Shown here in pieces: positions 23,246 through 28,643 of a DNA stretch of 28,643 bases (position 1 is the stretch's first letter; every line of letters starts with the position of its first letter). Source of the stretch: Actinobacteria bacterium UBA7422 (GTDB lineage Bacteria > Actinomycetota > Actinomycetes > S36-B12); NCBI GenBank assembly GCA_002469525.1, contig DKME01000070.1, positions 1 through 28,643 of the forward strand, read 5' to 3'. Made by a program: the position numbers and the translations under genes. The notes beneath the pieces were generated by a model, which was not told where the DNA came from, did no database searches, and saw only the letters and a list, made by a program, of their open reading frames with translations.

Positions 23246-24649
23246 ATGCAAGCACACCCGGCTGGACCACGCCACGCTCAAATGGTTCAAGAATTGCAGG
23301 CTATCAGTTCGGTAGCTGATAATGCTGCGTCACATGTGTGGCCGCAAAGCGCTCTCAGAACGCCGTCGGGTGAGCTTCAGATCGGCAAAGTCGGTGTGGT
23401 GCAGTTGGCTGCCGAGTTCGGAACTCCTCTATTTCTCTTTGATGAACAAGACGTTCGTATGCGGGCCCGGGAGTTCGCACACGCGTATTTGGCAGACAAC
23501 ATTGGTGGTCAAGTCTACTACGCGGCAAAGGCTTTTCTCAGTGTTGCGATTGCGCGGTGGGTAGTTGAAGAAGGACTGGGAATTGACGTTGCAACAGGTG
23601 GTGAACTAGCCGTAGCGATCCGAGCCGGTGTACCCGGCGAGAAATTGCTCATGCATGGAAATAACAAGTCTGCAGATGAAATTCGCTCAGCTCTTGAATA
23701 CGGCGTGGGACGAATCGTTATCGACTCTTTCGACGAAATAGTGCGTGTTGCAGCTATCGCGACCGAGGTGAATGTTGTGGCCAAAGTTCTTGTTCGTGCG
23801 ACTGTCGGAGTCGAGGCGCACACTCACGAGTTCATTGCCACGGCTCACGAGGACCAGAAGTTTGGGCTATCGGTTGCTGAGGGCGACGTGGAAGAGGCTG
23901 TGCGCAGGATTTCCAAGTTGCCATCGCTGCACTTTGTCGGCTTGCATTCGCACATAGGTTCACAGATTTTCGACTCAGCGGGGTTTGAAATTGCGGCTGC
24001 CAGAGTTGTGTCCGTCGCCTACTCGATTTATGACACCCAGGGGATCGAATGCCAGGAATTCAATCTGGGCGGGGGAATGGGGATTGCATATCTGCCAGCA
24101 GATGATCCACTATCCGTTGACGCAATGGCCATTCACATTCGCGCAATCGTGATCAGGGAGTGCGAGGCCGTTGGGATCCCAATCCCTTCACTGTGTTTCG
24201 AGCCAGGGCGGGCAATTGTTGGCAGGGCAGGCATCACACTCTATGAGGTGGGCACCGTGAAAAAAGTTGCTTTGGATCGAGGCGAGCGCACGTATGTCTC
24301 GGTCGACGGCGGCATGAGCGACAATATCCGAACGGCACTTTATGGGGCCCAATATTCGGTGGCACTCGTCTCCCGAACTTCGCTAGTGGCACCGATCCTG
24401 TGTCGTGTAGTGGGAAAACATTGCGAATCAGGTGACATAGTCGTTCGAGACGCATGGCTTCCAGGTGACTTGAGTCCAGGTGACTTAATCGCCGTTGCAG
24501 CAACGGGTGCCTACTGTCGCTCGATGGCCTCGAATTACAACCAGGTTCCCCGCCCCCCCGTAGTTTCGGTGCTCGATGGCCAAAGTCAACTGGTGCTTCG
24601 GCGTGAGACCTTCGAGGACCTGCTAGCGCTGGATCCATTTGCTGGCTAA
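23246..24649 (+). CDS. lysA: Diaminopimelate decarboxylase
   Basis: Last step of lysine synthesis: decarboxylation of meso-diaminopimelate, using PLP. It has 467 residues from ATG 23246. Group IV decarboxylase (alanine-racemase-like barrel) motifs: the PLP lysine in YYAAKAFLS, HIGSQIFD, the glycine loop NLGGGMGIAYL, FEPGRAIVGRAG, then DGGMSDNIRTALYGA, VGKHCESGD with the catalytic Cys, and GAYCRSMASNYN. The N-terminal extension before the GTPLFLF strand is somewhat long, as in other actinobacterial LysA. It heads the aspartate-family block lysA-hom-thrC-thrB, though a terminator-like hairpin separates it from hom. Confidence 0.96.
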   Translation: MQAHPAGPRHAQMVQELQAISSVADNAASHVWPQSALRTPSGELQIGKVGVVQLAAEFGTPLFLFDEQDVRMRAREFAHAYLADNIGGQVYYAAKAFLSVAIARWVVEEGLGIDVATGGELAVAIRAGVPGEKLLMHGNNKSADEIRSALEYGVGRIVIDSFDEIVRVAAIATEVNVVAKVLVRATVGVEAHTHEFIATAHEDQKFGLSVAEGDVEEAVRRISKLPSLHFVGLHSHIGSQIFDSAGFEIAAARVVSVAYSIYDTQGIECQEFNLGGGMGIAYLPADDPLSVDAMAIHIRAIVIRECEAVGIPIPSLCFEPGRAIVGRAGITLYEVGTVKKVALDRGERTYVSVDGGMSDNIRTALYGAQYSVALVSRTSLVAPILCRVVGKHCESGDIVVRDAWLPGDLSPGDLIAVAATGAYCRSMASNYNQVPRPPVVSVLDGQSQLVLRRETFEDLLALDPFAG

Positions 24650-24664
24650 TGCAGCATGTTTTTT
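24640..24664 (+). terminator. Possible intrinsic terminator after lysA
   Basis: TGCTG (24640-24644) and CAGCA (24652-24656) form a five-base-pair stem with a seven-base loop that contains the lysA stop codon; two bases later comes a run of six T (24659-24664). The stem is short, so termination may be partial. Confidence 0.4.
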
Positions 24665-24718
24665 CGTATTTGACAGACTAGGGCTGCACACCACCGGATA
24701 ACTCACCAGAGGAGATTC

Positions 24719-26032
24719 ATGTCAGAGCGCGATAAATCTGCAGCAACGATCCGAATCGCCATGTTGGGTGCGGGCACGGTGGGAACTTCGGTTGCGCAAC
24801 TACTGGCTCGACACCAACATGACCTTGCTCACCGGGTGGGTGCTGGATTGGAACTTGTGGGTGTCGGAGTTAGGGACATCGGCAAACCAAGAGTAGGAAT
24901 TGATGAATCCCTCATAACCTCGGATTTGGAATCCGTCGTCCACTCTGGCGCCGATATTTTAATTGAGGTCATGGGCGGGATTGAGCCCGCGCGTAGCCTT
25001 ATTCTCTCTGCAATGCAGTCTGGTTCGAGCGTTATCACGGCAAACAAGGCTCTGATGGCCCAAGATGGTGCCGCCCTTTACCAAGCCGCTGAACAGTACG
25101 GGGTTGATCTGTATTTCGAGGCAGCGGTTGCCGGGGCTATTCCTCTTATCCGCCCATTGCGAGAGTCCTTGGCAGGGGATCGTGTCACCAAGGTAATGGG
25201 CATTGTTAACGGGACGACCAACTTCATGTTGACCAAAATGGACGAAGAAGGCGCCGATTACGACGAGGTTTTTGATCAAGCAAATGCATTGGGTTATTTG
25301 GAGGCAGATCCCGCGCTCGATGTTGACGGTATTGATGCAGCGGCCAAAGCCGCCATTCTTGCTGAATTGGCGTTCCACACGAGAGTCACCCTGGCTGATG
25401 TGTACTGCGAGGGCATAGGGGAGGTGACCAAGGCCGACATTCAGGCTGCTCGTGAAATGGGGTTTGTCATCAAATTGTTGGCAATCGCAGAGTTGGTGGC
25501 AGATACTGGAGAAGAAGACGGGATTGTCGTTCGAGTGCACCCGGCGATGATTCCTCTTCACCATCCGTTAGCAAATGTTCGGGGTTCCTTCAACGCCGTG
25601 TTTATTCACGCCGAAGCTGGAGGTGAAATGATGTTCTATGGCCGTGGAGCAGGGGGCGACCCAACAGCCAGCGCGGTTCTCGGGGACGTCGTTGCAGCAG
25701 CGCGACATCGCGTTTTAGGCGGGCGTGGGCCGGGGGAGAGCACCTACTCTGGCCTTCAGGTCCTCGACATTGGCAGAGCGGAAACTCGTTACTACGTGAA
25801 TCTTGACGTCCAAGACCGTCCAGGTGTACTCGCCGCGATAGCAAATGCTTTTGCGGCCAATGGAGTTAGCATTCAGGTCGTGAGACAGGACGGTCACGGA
25901 GTCGAAGCCGGGCTAGTAGTGCGCACTCACAGCGGTAGCGAATCGGCTCTGCGAGCCACAGTTGATCAACTGAGGTCAATGGATGAAGTCCGACAGGTCC
26001 TCGGGGTCATGAGAGTCGAAGGTGAAGAGTAG
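24719..26032 (+). CDS. hom: Homoserine dehydrogenase
   Basis: Reduces aspartate semialdehyde to homoserine, at the branch toward threonine and methionine. It has 437 residues: an NAD(P)-binding GAGTVG (17-22), TANKALMAQDG, the signature GIVNGTTNFMLTKM and YLEADPALDVDGIDAAAKAAILAELAF with catalytic Asp and Lys, and a C-terminal ACT domain (about 358-437, YYVNLDVQDRPGVLAAIA) expected to bind threonine for feedback control. The start ATG 24719 has a strong AGAGGAG site. The stop TAG directly abuts the ATG of thrC, so hom, thrC and thrB form one operon. A leader of unknown length lies upstream; no attenuator peptide was found. Confidence 0.97.
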   Translation: MSERDKSAATIRIAMLGAGTVGTSVAQLLARHQHDLAHRVGAGLELVGVGVRDIGKPRVGIDESLITSDLESVVHSGADILIEVMGGIEPARSLILSAMQSGSSVITANKALMAQDGAALYQAAEQYGVDLYFEAAVAGAIPLIRPLRESLAGDRVTKVMGIVNGTTNFMLTKMDEEGADYDEVFDQANALGYLEADPALDVDGIDAAAKAAILAELAFHTRVTLADVYCEGIGEVTKADIQAAREMGFVIKLLAIAELVADTGEEDGIVVRVHPAMIPLHHPLANVRGSFNAVFIHAEAGGEMMFYGRGAGGDPTASAVLGDVVAAARHRVLGGRGPGESTYSGLQVLDIGRAETRYYVNLDVQDRPGVLAAIANAFAANGVSIQVVRQDGHGVEAGLVVRTHSGSESALRATVDQLRSMDEVRQVLGVMRVEGEE

Positions 26033-27091
26033 ATGGCACATCAATGGCGCGGGGTAATCACTGAGTATCGCGATCGCATGCCACTTGCACCGTCTGCCCC
26101 GGTAGTCAGCCTTGGAGAAGGCGGTACCCCGCTGGTGTACGCGTGCACGCTCAGCGAAATCGTGGGTGCATCAGTGTGGCTGAAGTACGAAGGTGCAAAT
26201 CCCACCGGCTCATTTAAAGACCGTGGCATGACCATGGCAATTTCACACGCGGCCGGTGAAGGGGCTCGAGCTGTTATCTGTGCTTCAACAGGCAATACGT
26301 CAGCGAGTGCGGCGGCATACGCGGTCAAGGCCGGCATGACCTGTGCCGTCCTCATTCCTAAAGGAAAAATTGCCATGGGAAAACTTGCTCAAGCCGTGGT
26401 GCACGGCGCAGTTCTCTTACAGGTTGAGGGGAATTTTGACGACTGTCTAGTACTGGCTCGAGAACTCTCCGAGAATTACCCCGTTGCACTAGTTAATAGT
26501 GTGAACCCAGTCCGCATTGAAGGACAAAAATCTGCGGCTTTCGAAATTGTGGATCGACTCGGACAGGCGCCCGACATCCATTGCCTTCCGGTCGGAAATG
26601 CTGGAAACATCACGGCCTATTGGCGTGGCTTTCAAGAATACCGGGACTCCGGAGTGAGCGATTCGTTGCCAGCGATGTGGGGATTCCAGGCTGCTGGCGC
26701 AGCACCCCTAGTCACTGGTTCACCTGTAGAAAATCCAGAAACAATCGCAACAGCCATCCGGATTGGTAAACCCGCCTCTTGGGATCAAGCGCTTTCTGCA
26801 CGCGATGATTCCGGCGGCCTCATCGACTCTGTGACTGATCAAGAAATCCTTGCGGCCTATCATCTGATCGCGGAGAAAGAGGGACTTTTTTGCGAGCCCG
26901 CGAGTGCGGCAAGTGTCGCGGGGCTACTCAAGATACATGCTGCGGGGAAGGTCCCCGATGACTCAGTAATCACATGCACGCTCACCGGCAACGGGATAAA
27001 GGATCCCCAGTGGGCGTTGGAGGGCGCGGCAGACCCCCTAAGTATTTCCATTGATTCGCAACTCGCCGCCGAAAGATTAGGCCTCGCGTGA
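26033..27091 (+). CDS. thrC: Threonine synthase
   Basis: PLP enzyme converting O-phosphohomoserine to threonine. It has 352 residues, the short form (about 350) usual in Actinobacteria. Visible motifs: GEGGTPLV near the start, the PLP lysine Lys62 in NPTGSFKDRGM, ASTGNTSASAAAYA, the phosphate-binding loop PVGNAGNITAYW, and CEPASAASVAGL near the end. ATG 26033 follows the hom stop without a gap; the GGTGAAGAG just before it can serve as ribosome site. The TGA stop overlaps the ATG of thrB by one base, so the three genes are translationally coupled. Confidence 0.97.
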   Translation: MAHQWRGVITEYRDRMPLAPSAPVVSLGEGGTPLVYACTLSEIVGASVWLKYEGANPTGSFKDRGMTMAISHAAGEGARAVICASTGNTSASAAAYAVKAGMTCAVLIPKGKIAMGKLAQAVVHGAVLLQVEGNFDDCLVLARELSENYPVALVNSVNPVRIEGQKSAAFEIVDRLGQAPDIHCLPVGNAGNITAYWRGFQEYRDSGVSDSLPAMWGFQAAGAAPLVTGSPVENPETIATAIRIGKPASWDQALSARDDSGGLIDSVTDQEILAAYHLIAEKEGLFCEPASAASVAGLLKIHAAGKVPDDSVITCTLTGNGIKDPQWALEGAADPLSISIDSQLAAERLGLA

Positions 27092-28038
27092 TGAGCGACA
27101 TCGCATTCGTCTCAGGTGCCGTGCGCTTGATCGTCCCAGCATCAAGTGCCAACCTAGGTCCGGGTTTTGACTCAATGGGCCTAGCCCTAGCTATGCATGA
27201 CGAACTCATAGCCATGGTTACCAATGACAAAGGGATCAAAGTTGATGTCGAAGGGGAAGGCGCCGAAAGCGTCGCGACCGACGAAACGAATTTAGTGGTA
27301 CGAGCCATGAACCGCGGATTCACCGCCATGAACGCGACTCCTCCCGGTTTTATTTTGAAGTGTCGGAATGCAATCCCGCATGGAAGGGGACTCGGTTCCT
27401 CAGCGTCTGCGGCTGTCGGTGGTTTGATTATGTCAAGGTCTCTAGTTGAAGGTGGCGAAAATCTGTTAACTGATTCAGAGGTCTTGAACATTGCACTGGA
27501 ATTCGAAAACCATCCCGATAATTTATCTGCGGCACTTTATGGTGGATTTAACGTTTCATGGCTGGTGAGCAGCGGGACGGGGGCCCCGGATACCGCGGAT
27601 GCTGTTCAGCCAACAGTGCATCCGGATCTGGTCCCCATTGTCTTGATCCCACCCCATGGCCTTGCAACATCCAAGGCTCGTGGGGTCCTATCGCAACAGG
27701 TGGATCGTTCAGCTGCTTGCCATAATCTGTCTCGGACGGGGCTGCTCGTCTACGCCATGTCGCAAGACCCAAGCCTAATTTTAGAAGCAACATCAGATCG
27801 ATTGCACCAGGACGCGAGAGCAAGTGTCTACCCAGAGACAACCGCCATAATTGCAAGTTTGCGATCAAAGGGGATCGCAGCAATGGCATCTGGCGCTGGA
27901 CCTGCAGTTTTACTCTTAGTGGACCGAAACCGGATCAATGAACTTGAAACGGCATTGTCCGAGGTTCCACCGGAATGGACGCGGATCGCCGTACCCGTTG
28001 ATTTTGAGGGCGTCCGGATTTTGCCACTCCCGGTTTAG
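27091..28038 (+). CDS. thrB: Homoserine kinase
   Basis: GHMP-family kinase that phosphorylates homoserine to the substrate of ThrC. It has 315 residues from ATG 27091. Motifs: VPASSANLGPGFDSMGLAL (N-terminal homoserine region), the ATP loop PHGRGLGSSASAAVGG, EFENHPDNLSAALYGG, and the C-terminal glycine motif GIAAMASGAGPAVLLL. ATG 27091 is preferred over an in-frame GTG three bases earlier because it makes the usual TGATG overlap with thrC. It is the last gene of the operon; only a weak CCC-TTTTT-GGG element follows the stop, so termination probably depends on Rho, whose gene comes next. Confidence 0.96.
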   Translation: MSDIAFVSGAVRLIVPASSANLGPGFDSMGLALAMHDELIAMVTNDKGIKVDVEGEGAESVATDETNLVVRAMNRGFTAMNATPPGFILKCRNAIPHGRGLGSSASAAVGGLIMSRSLVEGGENLLTDSEVLNIALEFENHPDNLSAALYGGFNVSWLVSSGTGAPDTADAVQPTVHPDLVPIVLIPPHGLATSKARGVLSQQVDRSAACHNLSRTGLLVYAMSQDPSLILEATSDRLHQDARASVYPETTAIIASLRSKGIAAMASGAGPAVLLLVDRNRINELETALSEVPPEWTRIAVPVDFEGVRILPLPV

Positions 28039-28045
28039 GCCCTTT

Positions 28046-28075
28046 TTGGGTGTAGCACATACGCTGTGTTAGCCT
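28046..28075 (+). promoter_or_regulatory. Candidate rho promoter with long leader
   Basis: TTGGGT (28046-28051), an 18-base spacer, and TAGCCT (28070-28075) preceded by TGT (extended -10). This would give a leader of about 195 bases before rho. Within it CGACA (28165-28169) and TGTCG (28182-28186) could pair. Long rho leaders are known to take part in Rho autoregulation in other bacteria; that is inference here. Confidence 0.4.
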
Positions 28076-28275
28076 TGAACCGTCCACAGTCGTGGCAGCC
28101 TCCGTTAAGGAACGTATTCATAGGAAATGACAGGCTAGATTCATACAATCTAACGTAGCCAAGTCGACATGAATGAAGTCTTGTCGGAGCGCAGTTCAAT
28201 TATTCATGGGTACTTTACAAACGGACTCAAGTTTGGCCCAGGGTGCAGTTCACCCACACACATGAAGGACTATTA

Positions 28276-28643
28276 GTGTCAGAAACAACAGATTCAAAGC
28301 GTCGCTCAGACGGTCTCTCCGGCATGTTGCTCCCCGAGTTGAAGCAACTCGCACAGCAACTTGGTATTGCCGGATCGAGTGCAATGCGCAAGTCAGACTT
28401 GGTGACAGCGATTGGTGACCGGCAAAAGCAAGCCAGTGTGCGCCGTTCCGCGCCCAAAGCTGCAACGGAAATCAAGGAAGTTGCTCACAACGAGACCAAG
28501 GAAGTCGCTGCTCCTGCCGCGGAAGAACCCGTCAAGTCAGAGTCACGAGAAGGCTCCCAGCAAGAGCCGCGCAGCAATCGCAACAACAACCGGGAGCGAA
28601 ATAACAGAAATAGCAACAATCGCGATCGGAATAATAACGATCG
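28276..28643 (+). CDS. rho: Transcription termination factor Rho, N-terminal part (cut by window end)
   Basis: ATP-dependent RNA helicase that ends transcription. Only the first 122 codons are in the window. It begins with GTG 28276 behind an AAGGA site. Residues 18-45 (MLLPELKQLAQQLGIAGSS, then MRKSDLVTAI) are the Rho N-terminal helical (SAP-like) domain. After that comes a basic, low-complexity region with many Lys, Glu and then Arg/Asn runs, such as RSNRNNNRERNNRNSNNRD. Such insertions before the RNA-binding domain are typical of actinobacterial Rho, can bind RNA and are thought disordered. The ATPase part is outside the window. The position behind thrB is the common actinobacterial order. 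Confidence 0.95.
   Translation, partial: MSETTDSKRRSDGLSGMLLPELKQLAQQLGIAGSSAMRKSDLVTAIGDRQKQASVRRSAPKAATEIKEVAHNETKEVAAPAAEEPVKSESREGSQQEPRSNRNNNRERNNRNSNNRDRNNND

Noticed and set aside
24959..25564. A 201-residue minus-strand ORF
   Set aside because: It is antisense to hom, with no start signals and no domain.
28039..28056. CCC-TTTTT-GGG as an intrinsic terminator after thrB
   Set aside because: A three-base-pair stem with no T-run after it is too weak.
1..28643. Mobile elements, phage genes, CRISPR arrays, toxin-antitoxin or defence systems
   Set aside because: None found. All large ORFs belong to housekeeping, lipid, wall or amino-acid families, and no spaced repeat arrays or insertion-sequence ends are visible.

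Overview
This is an ordinary-looking stretch of chromosome, about half G+C, densely packed with genes. It most likely comes from an actinobacterium (Actinomycetota). The evidence is the fused 2-oxoglutarate decarboxylase Kgd with a DUF6104-type small protein behind it, nickel superoxide dismutase with its SodX protease, a PAC2-family protein, an L,D-transpeptidase with an SHGCxN motif, the order argS-lysA-hom-thrC-thrB-rho, and a Rho N-terminus rich in Asn and Arg. Moderate GC and very short intergenic gaps would fit a streamlined aquatic lineage, but the genus cannot be fixed from this window. There are no insertion sequences, integrases, phage genes or CRISPR arrays, and no gene-free gap above 300 bases.

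Layout. 1-1040: nickel superoxide dismutase (minus) divergent from its maturation protease. 859-4652: kgd and a 59-residue DUF6104-like gene as a minus-strand unit. 4745-9939: an SDR oxidoreductase, a secreted L,D-transpeptidase, a double-hotdog thioesterase, a lytic transglycosylase (minus), a DUF697-like GTPase and a small membrane protein with AKKT repeats. 10025-12415: a PAC2-family protein convergent with a secreted TAP-like alpha/beta-hydrolase. 12517-17026: a compact olefin/beta-lactone operon, oleA-oleBC-oleD, with OleB and OleC fused. 17107-20315: a lone PotD-like lipoprotein, tgt, a convergent YhhQ/VUT queuosine-precursor transporter, and tRNA-Arg(CCG). 20344-21525: a YihY/BrkB membrane protein and a small convergent membrane protein. 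21574-28038: argS, lysA, hom, thrC, thrB (aspartate-family amino acids). 28276-end: the start of rho.

How the genes work together. OleA condenses two acyl-CoAs head to head, OleD reduces the beta-keto acid, the OleC half closes a beta-lactone and the OleB half decarboxylates it to a long-chain cis-olefin. Tgt plus YhhQ suggests salvage of queuosine precursors. The Ldt and the lytic transglycosylase act on the cell wall. lysA-hom-thrC-thrB makes lysine, homoserine and threonine.

The most striking non-gene signal is promoter architecture. Nine genes have a TANNNT hexamer starting exactly 12 bases before the start codon, so transcription would begin at the first base of the start codon (leaderless mRNA). 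Two of these pairs are divergent with only 43 and 48 bp between start codons, so that each promoter lies over the other. Other signals worth checking are an 11-bp tandem repeat abutting the PotD promoter, a 9-bp direct repeat spaced 31 bp in the oleA control region, and a tRNA 3' end two bases from the yhhQ start codon.
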